From Novosphingobium sp. (GTDB lineage Bacteria > Pseudomonadota > Alphaproteobacteria > Sphingomonadales > Sphingomonadaceae): a DNA stretch of 64,000 nucleotides. Below are positions 33,627 to 43,546 of this stretch, in pieces. The stretch spans positions 186,001-250,000 of the forward strand of contig JAGIAR010000001.1 of NCBI GenBank assembly GCA_017744735.1. Direction: 5' to 3'. The translations under genes were made by a program, and so were the position numbers. The number at the start of each line of letters is the position of its first letter. Within the stretch, counting starts at the first letter, position 1. The notes under the pieces are model-generated. The model was given only the letters and a program-made list of their open reading frames with translations. It searched no databases and had not been told where the DNA came from.

Positions 33627-34538
33627 ATGCGCCGCGACAGAAAGGCCAGATTGATCATGCTTGCCGGCTTCGCCGCCGCGAGCGTGTTCGTCTTTCTGGG
33701 CGTGCGCGCCCTGTCCGGCTCCGGATCGGACATCTCCGCCAATGCGCAGACCGTGCCCGTATCGCTCGCCCAGCCGCAGGCGCTGCTGGCGGCGACCACT
33801 CGCCCGGTCCGGATCGGCGAGACCTTCACCGCCGACATGTTCCGCAGCGCCACCGCAAACCCGGCCGAGCATCCGGGGGTCGCCAGCACGCTCGAGGTGC
33901 TGGGCAAGGTGGCTGCACGCGACATCGGCGCCAACACTCTGATCTCGCGCGACGCATTGACGCCCGAGACCCGGCTCGCGATCCGGGTGCCGGTCGGCAT
34001 GCGCGCGATCAGCATCGACACCACCGACGAGATCGCGGTCGCAGGCCTGATCCGCCCGGGCGACCATGTCGACGTGCAAGTGGTCTATCCCGGGCAGGAT
34101 GCGCTGAGCGGCGGCCGGCAGGACGGGCGCAGCCGCGCTTCCACCCTGCTGCAGATGGTCGAGGTGCTGGCGGTCGGCGCGGTGGTGGTGGGCGAGCAGA
34201 CCGGCTCGGGCCCGCTCGCCTCGACCCCGGCGCCCGCCCGGACGGTGACGCTGGCGTTGTCGCCCGACCAGGTTACGACGCTGTCGCTGGCGAAGAACAC
34301 CGGCGCGCTGTATCTTTCGCTGCGCAATCCCGACGACAAGGATTTCGCCGACGGACTGTGGGCGGAAGCGCCCTCCGCCTCCGCTGCGGCCGCCCCGATC
34401 GCCTATTCCGCCCCCGCCCCGCGCCGCTATCGCGCCGCGCCGCGCGCCACCGCTTCGGCCAAACCCGCCGAACGGCCGATCGAACTGGTCGTGGGCGGAC
34501 GCAAGAGCACGCTCTATCCTGAAGGAGCCGCCAAGTGA
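33627..34538 (+). CDS. cpaB: Flp pilus assembly protein CpaB/RcpC
   Basis: A 303-residue periplasmic protein anchored by one N-terminal helix (about 9-28). It has the SAF-like domain typical of CpaB (VRIGETFTADMF, AARDIGANTLISRDAL), then RLAIRVPVGMRAISIDTTDEIAVAGLIRPGDHVDV split across two strands, then a long Ala- and Pro-rich tail. It helps form or stabilise the outer-membrane secretin channel of Tad pili. The start has AAAGGGGAAGAGC upstream. It is the first gene of a compact operon in which nearly all genes overlap. Confidence 0.94.
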   Translation: MRRDRKARLIMLAGFAAASVFVFLGVRALSGSGSDISANAQTVPVSLAQPQALLAATTRPVRIGETFTADMFRSATANPAEHPGVASTLEVLGKVAARDIGANTLISRDALTPETRLAIRVPVGMRAISIDTTDEIAVAGLIRPGDHVDVQVVYPGQDALSGGRQDGRSRASTLLQMVEVLAVGAVVVGEQTGSGPLASTPAPARTVTLALSPDQVTTLSLAKNTGALYLSLRNPDDKDFADGLWAEAPSASAAAAPIAYSAPAPRRYRAAPRATASAKPAERPIELVVGGRKSTLYPEGAAK

Positions 34539-35872
34539 CCCGTTCGGCCACCCTGCGCGCCCTCGCGCTTCCGATCGCTCTGTCGGCAATTGCCCTTCCA
34601 TCGTCGAACCTGTCCGCGCAGGCCGACGACGCAACCGGCATGCTGGACCGGGATCCCATCCAGAGGGCCCGGGCAGACGGGCGCGAAGAACGCATCCAGG
34701 ATCGGGAAATGCTTTCGAAGACCGCGCTCCCGGGCCAGTTCTCGGCCGGCGAGACGCTGCAGATCGGCGGCAAGCGCACCTTCTCGTTCGACCAGTCGAT
34801 CGGCCGGATCGACATCGACCGCGAGGGGATCGTCAAGGTCACCTCGCCCACCGCGCGCTCGATCAGCCTGGTCGGGCTGGTGCAGGGAAACGTCACCGTA
34901 ACCGTGTTCGGCCGCGACGGCGGGCTGCTGGGAGAAACGCGCTTCAGCGTGCTGCCCGAAACCCCCTATCAGTCGGTGGTCTCGAACTTTCCGCTGGCCG
35001 GGCAGAAGGTGGTCGCGGTCGATCTCCAGTTCGCGGCGGTTTCGACCTCCACGCTCAAGGCGCTGGGGTTCAACTTTTCGAAGCTGTCGGGCGACATTCA
35101 GGGAGCGATTGTCGCACCGAGCAGCCTGGCCGGCTATACCAACAGTTCGAGCGGGCTCACGGTCGATGCGAAGGCACCCATCGCCAGCGCCTTCAACCTG
35201 TTCCTGTCGGGTCCCAAGCGCGGCATCGGCGCGGTGCTCAGCACGCTTTCCAGCAATGGGCTCTCGAGCGTCCTCGCCCAGCCGACACTGCTCGCCCGCT
35301 CGGGCGAAAAGGCGACATTTCTCGCCGGGGGCGAATTCCCGGTTCCGGTGCCGCAGGCCAGCGCCAATGGCGGCAATTCGCTGGGGATCGCCTACAAGGA
35401 ATACGGCGTTCGCCTGTCGGTCACGCCCTATGTCCTGTCCAAGGATCACATCGTGCTCAATCTGGCCCCCGAGGTCAGCGAGCTCGACTACGCCAGCGGC
35501 GTCCAGCTTCAGGGCTACATCGTCCCCGGCATCCGCCGCCGCTCCGCGGAAACCACGGTCGAGCTGGGCAGCGGCCAGAGCTTCGTGATCGCCGGCCTCA
35601 ACTACGACACCAGTTCGGTGACCAAGGACAAGGTGCCGCTGCTCGGCGACATCCCGGTGCTCGGCGCGCTGTTCAAGCGCCAGCAAACCACCAAGGAGAA
35701 GCAGGAATTGATCATCGTCGCCACGCCGCGCCTGGTCGATCCGCTGGCGCCCGACCAGGTGCCGCCGCTCCCCGGCGCCGCAGGCCTGCCCGATCCGACC
35801 TATGGCCAGATGATCGTCGGCAACGACGGCGTCGAGGATGCCGTGGCGAAGTTCGGGGTGGAGCGCCGCTGA
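34535..35872 (+). CDS. cpaC: Flp pilus secretin CpaC/RcpA
   Basis: A 445-residue outer-membrane secretin, the pore through which the Flp pilus leaves the cell. A signal peptide covers about 1-29. An N-terminal domain with the BON-like pilus-secretin fold contains SIGRIDIDREGIVKVTSP, and the secretin core has VLAQPTLLARSGEKATFLAG and the terminal motif VPLLGDIPVLGALF. It starts at a GTG that overlaps the cpaB stop (GTGA), with AAGGAG seven bases before. The stop overlaps the ATG of cpaE by one base. Confidence 0.95.
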   Translation: MTRSATLRALALPIALSAIALPSSNLSAQADDATGMLDRDPIQRARADGREERIQDREMLSKTALPGQFSAGETLQIGGKRTFSFDQSIGRIDIDREGIVKVTSPTARSISLVGLVQGNVTVTVFGRDGGLLGETRFSVLPETPYQSVVSNFPLAGQKVVAVDLQFAAVSTSTLKALGFNFSKLSGDIQGAIVAPSSLAGYTNSSSGLTVDAKAPIASAFNLFLSGPKRGIGAVLSTLSSNGLSSVLAQPTLLARSGEKATFLAGGEFPVPVPQASANGGNSLGIAYKEYGVRLSVTPYVLSKDHIVLNLAPEVSELDYASGVQLQGYIVPGIRRRSAETTVELGSGQSFVIAGLNYDTSSVTKDKVPLLGDIPVLGALFKRQQTTKEKQELIIVATPRLVDPLAPDQVPPLPGAAGLPDPTYGQMIVGNDGVEDAVAKFGVERR

Positions 35873-37041
35873 TGTCGCGGGTCCTGCTCCTGTCCGTCGA
35901 CAGCGCCCTGGCCGACCGGATCGCCGATGCGATGGGCGAGCACGTCGCGGTCGAACTGCTCCAGTCGCTCGAGGATCCGCGCGCCGAAAAGCCGGGGATC
36001 GTGGTGCTCGACCACGCCGCGCTTTCGGCCGACCGCTCGCTCTCCGCCTCGGTCGCGGCCACGGTCGAACAGGCGCAGGGCAAGACGATCGTGCTCGCGA
36101 CCGACGATCTCGCGACCGAGCCGGTGCTCCAGGCGATGCGCGCGGGCGCCTCCGACATCCTGCCGCGCAATGCCGAGGGCAAGGAGATCGCGGCGATCCT
36201 CTCGCGGCTGATCAACAATGCGGTGGTCGCGCAGGGGCTGCCCGCGCGGCTGACGCTGGTGCTGGGGGCCGACCGCGAGGCGGCGGCGATCGCGGCGACC
36301 GACATGGCGCTGGCGATCAGCCGCCACCGTCAGCCGGCGCTTCTGATCGATTGCGCGCTGCCGAACAGCGCGGCCGAGACCTACCTCGACCTCAAGGTCA
36401 ATTACGGGATCGCTTCGGCGGTGGCCGACATCGAGCGGCTCGACGCGAGCCTGCTGGCCGATGCGCTGGCGCGGCACGAGGCCACCGGCCTCTCGCTGCT
36501 GACGCTCGACGGCGGGACCGGCAGCGAGCCGGCCGGGATCGCGCCCAACGACATCGTCGGGCTGATCCGCCTGCTGCGCGCCTGCTACGGCGACGTGGTG
36601 CTGTGCGCCGGCAGCCTGCGCCATGCGGGGCTGCTGCGCGAGATGGCGCTGCAGGCGCATACGATCGAGGTGGTCTGCCGCCAGTCGATCCGCGAGCTCG
36701 ATTCCTGCCGCCGCCTGCTCGACAACCTCGACGCCGATGCGGCCGCACTCGCGCGGATGCGGCTGCTGGTGTGGGATCACGATCCCTCGATCCTGCTCGA
36801 CGGGCAGCGCATGGCCGATGTGCTCGGGGTCCGGAGCGTGCTCGCGATCGGGGCCGACCGGGCCCAGCTCGCCAATGCCTTCAACGCCGGGCGGCCGCTG
36901 CTCGCCGATCGCGACGGGGGGGCCTATGCGCGGGCGATCCTGCGCGCCTGCAACCTCCAGGTCGAGCAGAAGGCCGGGCAGGATGCCTTCGCGGTGATCC
37001 GCCGCGCGCTGACCCGCACCAGCCACGAGCGCGCCGCATGA
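35872..37041 (+). CDS. cpaE: CpaE/TadZ-like pilus localisation protein lacking the Walker A motif
   Basis: A 389-residue cytosolic protein of the CpaE/TadZ family, which places the pilus machine at its site in the cell. The N-terminal 110 residues resemble a receiver domain; the remainder is MinD/ParA-like. The nucleotide-binding loop expected near residue 130 reads LVLGADREAAAIAATD, without the glycines and lysine of a Walker A motif, so ATP binding is probably lost. The dependable contextual evidence is its place between cpaC and cpaF, with one- and four-base overlaps on either side. Confidence 0.85.
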   Translation: MSRVLLLSVDSALADRIADAMGEHVAVELLQSLEDPRAEKPGIVVLDHAALSADRSLSASVAATVEQAQGKTIVLATDDLATEPVLQAMRAGASDILPRNAEGKEIAAILSRLINNAVVAQGLPARLTLVLGADREAAAIAATDMALAISRHRQPALLIDCALPNSAAETYLDLKVNYGIASAVADIERLDASLLADALARHEATGLSLLTLDGGTGSEPAGIAPNDIVGLIRLLRACYGDVVLCAGSLRHAGLLREMALQAHTIEVVCRQSIRELDSCRRLLDNLDADAAALARMRLLVWDHDPSILLDGQRMADVLGVRSVLAIGADRAQLANAFNAGRPLLADRDGGAYARAILRACNLQVEQKAGQDAFAVIRRALTRTSHERAA

Positions 37042-38405
37042 GCCTGCTGACCGACGATACGCGCCCGCGCGACGAGGCTCCGCAGACGCCGGTCACCCAG
37101 CCGTCGGCGCAAAGAATGAGCGACAGCTACCAGGCGGTAAAAGCGCTTATTTGCCAGCAGGTTATCGAACGTCTTGAAGCCCGCGACGAAACCGCCGACG
37201 CGCTCGATACGCGCGAACTTCGCAAAGAAATCGAGCGCGTCATCAACAGCCGCGACCGCCGCGGCCAGGTCCCGCTCAACAGCGCCGAACGGCTGCTGCT
37301 GGTCGAGGACGTCGAGGACGAGGTGGTCGGACTCGGCCCGCTCGCCCCGCTGCTGCGCGATCCGACGATCGACGACATCATCGTCAACGGCACCAACGCG
37401 ATCTTCGCCGAACGCCGCGGCCTGCTCGAGCGGGTCGAGACCCGCTTCCGCGACGAAACCCACCTGATGAACATCATCCAGCGGATCGTCGGACCGATCG
37501 GCCGCCGGGTGGACGAGGCCACGCCCTTCGTCGATGCGCGCCTGCCCGACGGATCGCGCATCAACATCGTGATCCCGCCGATCGCTCTGGACGGCCCGAT
37601 GCTGTCGATCCGCAAGTTCCGGTTGCGCCCGCTGGCGATGGACGAATGCGTGATCAACGGCCTGCTGACCGAGCAGATGGCCGATTATCTGCGCGCCGCG
37701 GTACGGTCGCGACTCAACGTGCTGATCTGCGGCGGAACCGGGGCGGGCAAGTCGACCCTGCTCAACATGCTGTCGGGCTACATCCAGAACCACGAACGAC
37801 TGGTCACGATCGAGGACGCGGCGGAGTTGCAGCTGCGGCAGGAGCACGTGGTCCGGCTCGAGACCCGTCCGGCCAACGTCGAAGGCAACCGCGAGGTCAA
37901 CGCACGCGACCTGATGCGCAACGCGCTGCGCATGCGGCCCGACCGCATCATCCTGGGCGAAGCGCGCGGGATCGAGGCGGTCGAGCTGCTGCAGGCGATG
38001 TCGACCGGCCACGACGGCTCGATGGCGACGATCCACGGCAATTCCCCGCGCGATGCGCTATCCCGGCTCGAGATGCTGCTCGGCTTCGCAGGCATGCAGT
38101 ACGATCCGCGGGTGATGCGGCGCTTCATCGCCAGCAGCGTCCACGTGATCGTCAATATCCAGCGGATGATCAACGGCGCGCGGCGGATCACCGCAATCGC
38201 CGAGGTGGCCGGGATCGAGAGCGATACCTATTCCCTGAACGAGCTCTTCCGCTTCTCCGAACAACCGCCGATGTCGGGCGAAGGACGGTTCGAGGCGCTC
38301 TCGCCGCGGCCGTTCCACGAGGCCCGGCTGCAGGGCTACACATGGGGCCAGACTGCGCGCGAAGCCGCCCAGCCGACGCAGCTCAAGGCAGGCAGGAAAT
38401 GGTGA
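37038..38405 (+). CDS. cpaF: Flp pilus assembly ATPase CpaF/TadA
   Basis: A 455-residue secretion ATPase that powers pilus extension and, in Tad systems, also retraction. It has a helical N-terminal domain, Walker [10 protein letters not shown] at 232-240, an Asp box ([11 protein letters not shown]), a Walker B-like RIILGEAR with E308, and a His box ([17 protein letters not shown]). All motor motifs are intact. The start is ATG 37038, overlapping the cpaE stop; the first 30 residues are a Pro-rich, poorly conserved leader, and an internal ATG at residue 27 is an alternative start. Confidence 0.96.
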   Translation: MSLLTDDTRPRDEAPQTPVTQPSAQRMSDSYQAVKALICQQVIERLEARDETADALDTRELRKEIERVINSRDRRGQVPLNSAERLLLVEDVEDEVVGLGPLAPLLRDPTIDDIIVNGTNAIFAERRGLLERVETRFRDETHLMNIIQRIVGPIGRRVDEATPFVDARLPDGSRINIVIPPIALDGPMLSIRKFRLRPLAMDECVINGLLTEQMADYLRAAVRSRLNVLICGGTGAGKSTLLNMLSGYIQNHERLVTIEDAAELQLRQEHVVRLETRPANVEGNREVNARDLMRNALRMRPDRIILGEARGIEAVELLQAMSTGHDGSMATIHGNSPRDALSRLEMLLGFAGMQYDPRVMRRFIASSVHVIVNIQRMINGARRITAIAEVAGIESDTYSLNELFRFSEQPPMSGEGRFEALSPRPFHEARLQGYTWGQTAREAAQPTQLKAGRKW

Positions 38406-39301
38406 AGTCGCTCGCCTACCTGCTGTTCGCGACGCTGATCTGCGGCGGGGTTGCCTATTACCTGTTCGCCGAGACCGCCCGCGCACGCGCGGTGCTCGAC
38501 CGGCGGCTGGCGCATTATTCGGCCGCTCTGAGCACGCCTGCGAAGCAATCCGCTCCGGTTTCTGTCCCCGAGATGCTCGCCCCGCTGTTCGCGCAGGCTC
38601 AGGTCGAGTTCACCCGCAAGCAGTTGCAGCTCGCGGCGGGTGCAGCCGCCGCCCTGGTGCTGCTGGCGCTGCTGGTGCAGGGCCCGGCGCTGGCGCTGGC
38701 GGTGCTGGTCGGCCTGCCGATGGCGGCGCTGAGCTGGCTGCGCGGACGGGCGCGCAAGCATACCGACGCGCTGGTGGAGGCGCTGCCCTACTATATCGAC
38801 GGCGTCCGCCAGCTGCAGAGCGTCGGTAACTCGCTGTCGCAATCGCTCGAGCGCGCACTGCCCGATGCGCCGCCGGTGGTGCGCAGCTATTTCGGCCAGG
38901 CGATCCGCCGGATGGAAATGGGCGCTCCGGCCGGCGAAACCCTCCACCAGCTCGCAAGCCGGCTGCAGATCGCCGAAGTCTCGATGCTGGCGGCCGCGGT
39001 CAAGACCAATCTGCGCTTCGGCGGCTCGGTTTCGACCGTGCTGACCAACCTCGCCCACATCCTGCGCGAACGGGTGCGGGTGAAGCGCGAGCTGGCCGCC
39101 GCGACCTCGGAATCGAAGGTCAGTGCGAAGGTGCTGATCGCCATGCCGCTGCTGTGCATGGGCATGCTGTTCCTGATCAACCCGGCCTATATCGACTTCT
39201 TCGCGCACGACCACCGCGGCCATAGGCTGATGCTGGTGGCGGTCTCGCTGCAGGTTACCGGCATCCTCGTAATCCGTCGCCTGATGAGGCTCGAGTTCTG
39301 A
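38399..39301 (+). CDS. tadB: Flp pilus inner-membrane platform protein TadB
   Basis: A 300-residue GspF-type membrane protein. Helices are at about 5-23, 80-115 and two near the C terminus. The T2SF domain contains VEALPYYIDGVRQLQSVGNSLSQ split over two helices, and ETLHQLASRLQIAEVSMLAAAVKTN. It forms, with TadC, the platform on which CpaF acts. Its start overlaps the end of cpaF by seven bases (AAATGG), so translation is coupled. Confidence 0.93.
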   Translation: MVKSLAYLLFATLICGGVAYYLFAETARARAVLDRRLAHYSAALSTPAKQSAPVSVPEMLAPLFAQAQVEFTRKQLQLAAGAAAALVLLALLVQGPALALAVLVGLPMAALSWLRGRARKHTDALVEALPYYIDGVRQLQSVGNSLSQSLERALPDAPPVVRSYFGQAIRRMEMGAPAGETLHQLASRLQIAEVSMLAAAVKTNLRFGGSVSTVLTNLAHILRERVRVKRELAAATSESKVSAKVLIAMPLLCMGMLFLINPAYIDFFAHDHRGHRLMLVAVSLQVTGILVIRRLMRLEF

Positions 39302-40188
39302 TGGGCGCGCTGCTTCCCTTCGCGCTGTTCGGCTTCGCGCTGGCGAGCGTCGCATTCGGCGCCGGCGGACTGCGCCTGATGATGGACAACCGGCGGCTCG
39401 ACCTCCGCCTGGCTGCCGTCGTCGGCCAGGCGCCTGACGCGGCGGGCTTTCGTCTGCCCGGCATCGGCCTGGCCGAAGGGCGCGACCGCGCCGAGATCGA
39501 GCGGCAGCTGCGCAACGCCGGCCTCTACGAACCCGGCGCGGTGGAGCAATTCGTGTGGATCCGGCTCGCAGTAACGCTCGTTGCGGCGCTGGGGTCGCTC
39601 GCCCTCACCTTCCTGTTCAGCTTCAATATCGCGATCAAGATACTGATCGTGTTTAGCATTACCGGGTTGAGCTATATCGGCGCCAAGCTCGCGCTGCAGC
39701 TGCGCGCGGGCAAGCGCGAACGCCGGCTGACCGCGGAATTCCCGTTCCTGCTCGATCTGATCCTGATGATGCTCGAAAGCGGCATCTCGCTCGACCAATG
39801 CTTCCGCACGATCGCGAGCGAGGAGCAGGTCGCGGTGCCCGAACACTCACAGCTGATCGGCACGCTGGTGGCCGATCTCGACCGCGGACTAGACTACCAG
39901 GCCGCCTTCGACCGCTGGGCCAGCCGGGTCGGGCTGATGGGCGCGCGCGAACTCGCCTCGCTGTTCCGCCAGTCGCTGTTCAAGGGGATGGAACTGGTTC
40001 CGGCACTGCGCGAATTCATCACCGAATTCTCGCAGCGCCGGGTCGCCCGCGCGCGCGAAAGCATCGGCAAGATCACCGTGCGGATGGTGGTGCTGATGCT
40101 CGTCTTCTTCATGCCGGCGCTGCTGATCGTGCTCGCGGGTCCGCCGGTCGCCGCCATTCTCGACACGCTCGTGGGAGCCAAGCCATGA
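39301..40188 (+). CDS. tadC: Flp pilus inner-membrane platform protein TadC
   Basis: A 295-residue partner of TadB with the same T2SF fold: FPFLLDLILMMLESGISLDQ in the first half of the domain, ASLFRQSLFKGMELVPALRE in the second, and helices at about 2-24, 88-130 and 262-288. Its ATG overlaps the tadB stop by one base (TGATG). Confidence 0.93.
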   Translation: MGALLPFALFGFALASVAFGAGGLRLMMDNRRLDLRLAAVVGQAPDAAGFRLPGIGLAEGRDRAEIERQLRNAGLYEPGAVEQFVWIRLAVTLVAALGSLALTFLFSFNIAIKILIVFSITGLSYIGAKLALQLRAGKRERRLTAEFPFLLDLILMMLESGISLDQCFRTIASEEQVAVPEHSQLIGTLVADLDRGLDYQAAFDRWASRVGLMGARELASLFRQSLFKGMELVPALREFITEFSQRRVARARESIGKITVRMVVLMLVFFMPALLIVLAGPPVAAILDTLVGAKP

Positions 40189-40889
40189 ACCGCCCCAAGC
40201 CCCGCCTCGCCATTTCGGTTGCGCTCGCCCTCGGGCTCGCGCTGGCTGCGGCGCCAGCCCTGGCGGCCCACGGCCCTGCACGCACGCAGGCGCAGTCTTC
40301 CACCCGCGATCTCTATCTGACGCTGATCCGCCAGGCCCGCACCGACGGCCATGTGCGCGCGGCGCTGGCCTTCCTCGACGATTTCGACCGTCAATATCCG
40401 GGCGATGCCGACGCGGCGATCCTGCGCATCAACTGCCTGCTCGATCTCGACCAACTCGACGCGGCCGAACAGGCGGTAACCAGGCTTCCGCAACGCAAAG
40501 CCGACGGCCCGACGCACGCCGTCCGGGGGCATGTTCTGGCCGCGGTCGGGGACTGGGACGGAGCGATCGCCGAATATTCGGCCGCGCTGCAAACCATTCC
40601 GAGCGATGGCCAGACCAACAACGCGCTCGGCTATGCGCAATTGCGCGCGGGCCATGGCGATGCTGCGATCGAAACGCTCAGGCGCGCGCGCGAACTCGCC
40701 CCGGCCGACCCGGTGATCCGCAACAATCTGCTGCTCGCCCTCGCCGTCTCCGGGCGCAAGGAGGAAGCCGACACCCTCCTCGCCCGGAGCGGCACCCCGG
40801 CCTTTGCCGCAGACCTGCGCAAGCAGGTGTCCGACGAGGCCGCGCGCCTCGCGAAGGTCGACGCAGCACACCAAGAAGGGCGGCCGTGA
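40185..40889 (+). CDS. tadD: Exported TPR protein, TadD-like
   Basis: A 234-residue protein with a signal peptide (to about PALAA) followed by TPR units, for example DGAIAEYSAALQTIPSDGQ and DAAIETLRRARELAPADPV. TadD proteins are TPR lipoproteins needed for secretin assembly; this one shows no lipobox, so it would be a soluble periplasmic form. The start overlaps the tadC stop by four bases (ATGA) and the stop overlaps the next start. Position in the operon supports the TadD role. Confidence 0.8.
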   Translation: MNRPKPRLAISVALALGLALAAAPALAAHGPARTQAQSSTRDLYLTLIRQARTDGHVRAALAFLDDFDRQYPGDADAAILRINCLLDLDQLDAAEQAVTRLPQRKADGPTHAVRGHVLAAVGDWDGAIAEYSAALQTIPSDGQTNNALGYAQLRAGHGDAAIETLRRARELAPADPVIRNNLLLALAVSGRKEEADTLLARSGTPAFAADLRKQVSDEAARLAKVDAAHQEGRP

Positions 40890-42754
40890 TCCCCCGCGGC
40901 CGAACCCTCTCCCGCGCAAGGCGGATGCAATGCCGGAACCCGCTCCGTGCACTGCGCCGCCTTGCGCGGGACGAACGCGCGGCGATGGCGCCTGCGATCG
41001 CGGGTTTCGCCGTGGTTATGGTCGCCTCTGCCGGCATGGCGCTCGATGTCGGGCTGCATTACGTCGACAACCGGCAGCTTCACGCCGCAACCGAGGCTGC
41101 GGCACTCGCCGCCGCGATGAGCCCGTCGCAGGCGCAGGCGCGCGCGACCAACTACCTGGTTCACAACGGTTATGAGGCCTCGGTGCTCAAGTCGGTGCAG
41201 GTCGGGCGCTATTGCGCGGATTCCTCGCTCAGTGCCGAACAGCGCTTCGACACCACCTATACCCGCTGCCCGGGCAACCTCACGTCCACCGCGGTGCGGA
41301 TCACGACCCAGAAGGCCAGCCGGCGCTACCTCTCGAAGATCCTCGGCGGGGTTGCGATCCCCGACATCAGTTCCACCGCCACCGCCGCGCGGATCGACGA
41401 GGCGGGGATTGCGATCACCTCCGGCCTGCTGAACGTCAGCAATTCGCTGGTCCTGTCGGTCAACAACCTGCTCGGCACGTTGCTGGGCGTCCAGCTCAAC
41501 CTGACCGCGGCCGACATCCAGGCGCTGATGGGGGGCAATGTCGACGCAGGCCTGTTCTTCGACAAGCTTGCAGTCCGGGCGAACAAGCCGGCGGGCACGA
41601 CCTACAACACCCTGGTTCAGGGCTCTTACGGGATCAAGGACATCGCGCTGGCCGCGGCCGACGCCACCAGCAACGCGACCACCAAGGCCGCGCTGACCAC
41701 CTTCGGCAATGCGGTCAGCAACAGCTACACCGTGCCGCTGAAGGACCTGTTCGGGCTGGGCGTGTGGAAGAACATGCCGGTCGGCGAGGCGGACCGCCAG
41801 CCGGGCCTGCGCGCCGGGCTGAACGCCTATCAATTGCTCACCTATGCGGTGCAGGCCGGACCCGGCACGATCGACGCCAGCCACCTGGTGAACCTGGTGC
41901 TGCCCGCCAACCCTTCGCAGGCCGCCAAGATCACCGCGATCTCCAACGGCACCGTCGACCGGCCGCGCTTCTCGTTCGGCCCCGCGGGCGAAACCAGCGT
42001 CGGCACGTCGGCCCTGCGGCTGCAGGTCCTCCTGTCGGACATCACGGTCGACGTGCCGCTGATCCTCAGCACCAAGGTCAACGTGCCGGTGCTGGTAGAC
42101 GTTGCCGCGGCGCAGGCGCAGATCAAGGCCAACGGGATCGATTGCGCGAGCACCGCCGAACAGCGCGCGAACACCAGGGTCACGGTTGCCGCGAGCTCGG
42201 GGCTGGTCAATGCCTATATCGGCAACGCCCCGGCCAGCGCGATGACCAAGCCGATGCCGACGCTCACCGCGGCCGACATCACCTCGACCCAATTGATCAA
42301 CACCACCGCACTGGTCGGCCTGTTGCAGATCACCGCCAGCGGACGGGTCATCGGGCAGCCGGTGACCGGACAAAGCCGGGATCTCGTGTTCGGTCCGGGC
42401 GGCAACGGCACGATCGGCAGCCCGACCTCGCTCGGCACCGCTGCGACGGTCGGCAACGGGTCGCAGGTCGGCAACACCCTGAGCGGGCTGACCGGCAGCC
42501 TGACCAGCAGCCTCGATGTCAACGTCACGCTGCTCAAGGCCTGCATCTGGCCGCTGTGCACCACCGATCCTAACGCGGTCAAAAACTCCGTGCTGGGCGC
42601 CTTGGTGACCTCGATCACCACCCCTGTGAGCCAGCTGGCCGGCACCGCCGTCGATCCGCTGCTCGACAATGTGCTCGCCGCACTCGGCGTGCAGCTCGGA
42701 TACGCAACCGTTTGGGCCACAGGCGCGCGCTGCGGGGTTCCCGTGCTCGTCTAG
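40886..42754 (+). CDS. tadG: TadG-like pilus-associated protein
   Basis: A 622-residue protein starting at a GTG that overlaps the preceding stop. It has the Tad-family N terminus: a basic segment with DERAAMAPAIAGFAVV and one long helix, then a large exported region. The C-terminal part contains many LLG, SVNNLLGTLLG and NSVLGALVTS repeats and several cysteines. TadG is a cell-surface protein that anchors or caps the pilus. It carries no von Willebrand motif that I can see, unlike longer TadG proteins. Confidence 0.82.
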   Translation: MIPRGRTLSRARRMQCRNPLRALRRLARDERAAMAPAIAGFAVVMVASAGMALDVGLHYVDNRQLHAATEAAALAAAMSPSQAQARATNYLVHNGYEASVLKSVQVGRYCADSSLSAEQRFDTTYTRCPGNLTSTAVRITTQKASRRYLSKILGGVAIPDISSTATAARIDEAGIAITSGLLNVSNSLVLSVNNLLGTLLGVQLNLTAADIQALMGGNVDAGLFFDKLAVRANKPAGTTYNTLVQGSYGIKDIALAAADATSNATTKAALTTFGNAVSNSYTVPLKDLFGLGVWKNMPVGEADRQPGLRAGLNAYQLLTYAVQAGPGTIDASHLVNLVLPANPSQAAKITAISNGTVDRPRFSFGPAGETSVGTSALRLQVLLSDITVDVPLILSTKVNVPVLVDVAAAQAQIKANGIDCASTAEQRANTRVTVAASSGLVNAYIGNAPASAMTKPMPTLTAADITSTQLINTTALVGLLQITASGRVIGQPVTGQSRDLVFGPGGNGTIGSPTSLGTAATVGNGSQVGNTLSGLTGSLTSSLDVNVTLLKACIWPLCTTDPNAVKNSVLGALVTSITTPVSQLAGTAVDPLLDNVLAALGVQLGYATVWATGARCGVPVLV

Positions 42755-42829
42755 GCTTTCGTGAAAAGGGGCCGGCAATCCCTCCGCCCGGTCCCTGAAA
42801 TCTTCGTGGGAGGAAGAAGGAGAATACCA

Positions 42830-43006
42830 ATGGTCTATGAAACTCTGAAACTCGTCCGCAGCATCCTTCGGGATCAGAAGGGCCTGACTGCCGTCGAATA
42901 CGCCGTTCTCGGCGGAATCATCGTTGCAGCCATCGGCGTTGCCGCGGGTTCCTTCCAGGGTAACCTCTCGAGCGCATTCAACTCGATGTTCAGCACCGTC
43001 AGCTGA
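42830..43006 (+). CDS. flp: Flp-type major pilin
   Basis: A 58-residue prepilin. The leader ends at G18 and the mature protein would start LTAVEYAVLGG, with the required Glu at position +5 (E23), followed by a single hydrophobic helix and a short Ser-rich tail. It is the building unit of the Flp pilus and is cut by a prepilin peptidase that is not in the window. The ribosome-binding site AAGGAG is very good, as expected for an abundant protein. A GGGGCCGG/CCGGTCCC hairpin lies in the 75 bases upstream. Here the pilin lies after tadG, not at the head of the operon as in Caulobacter. Confidence 0.96.
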   Translation: MVYETLKLVRSILRDQKGLTAVEYAVLGGIIVAAIGVAAGSFQGNLSSAFNSMFSTVS

Positions 43007-43021
43007 AGGCGGGCAAGACAC

Positions 43022-43453
43022 ATGGCTTTGAAAAACCTGTGTCGCTTGTCCCGTGACAAGACGGGCTTGGCAGCGCTGGAGTTTGCCGTGCTGGCTCCAG
43101 CGCTGCTGATGCTCGTATTTTCAGTAATTGTTTACTCTATTTATTTTACAGCTCTTTATGGCGTCAGACAGGCTTCGTCCGAGGGTGCCAGAGCGGCTCT
43201 GGCCGGTTTGTCCTCCACGGAACGCAGCACGCTGGCGACGGCAAGGGCGCAGACAGTGGCAGAGAGTTTCCGTTCGATCGTGGGCCAGGGCCATTCGTTC
43301 GTGGTCACGACGCAGAGCGAAAGCAGCGACGTTTTCGCGGTTACCGTGTCCTACGACATGAGCGGCAGCCCGATCATGCGATACGCGGGATTTCTGCCCC
43401 TGCCGTCGACCACCGTGTCGGCGACCACGCGGGTTACGAACGGGAGCTATTGA
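43022..43453 (+). CDS. tadE: TadE-like pseudopilin
   Basis: A 143-residue protein with the TadE prepilin-like leader: DKTGLAALEFAVLAPALL, with cleavage expected after G15, one hydrophobic helix, then an exported domain of about 100 residues. TadE and TadF form a minor pilin pair needed for pilus assembly; only one is visible here. It lies 15 bases after the pilin gene and has a weak ribosome-binding site. Confidence 0.88.
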   Translation: MALKNLCRLSRDKTGLAALEFAVLAPALLMLVFSVIVYSIYFTALYGVRQASSEGARAALAGLSSTERSTLATARAQTVAESFRSIVGQGHSFVVTTQSESSDVFAVTVSYDMSGSPIMRYAGFLPLPSTTVSATTRVTNGSY

Positions 43454-43546
43454 ACGCGGGACAGGGTTCGGATCGAGAACGGCGCAAGCGGTAGCATGCC
43501 GGAACGGACCCGCAGCAACGCAAGGTGGGGAAAGGTTGTTGAGACG

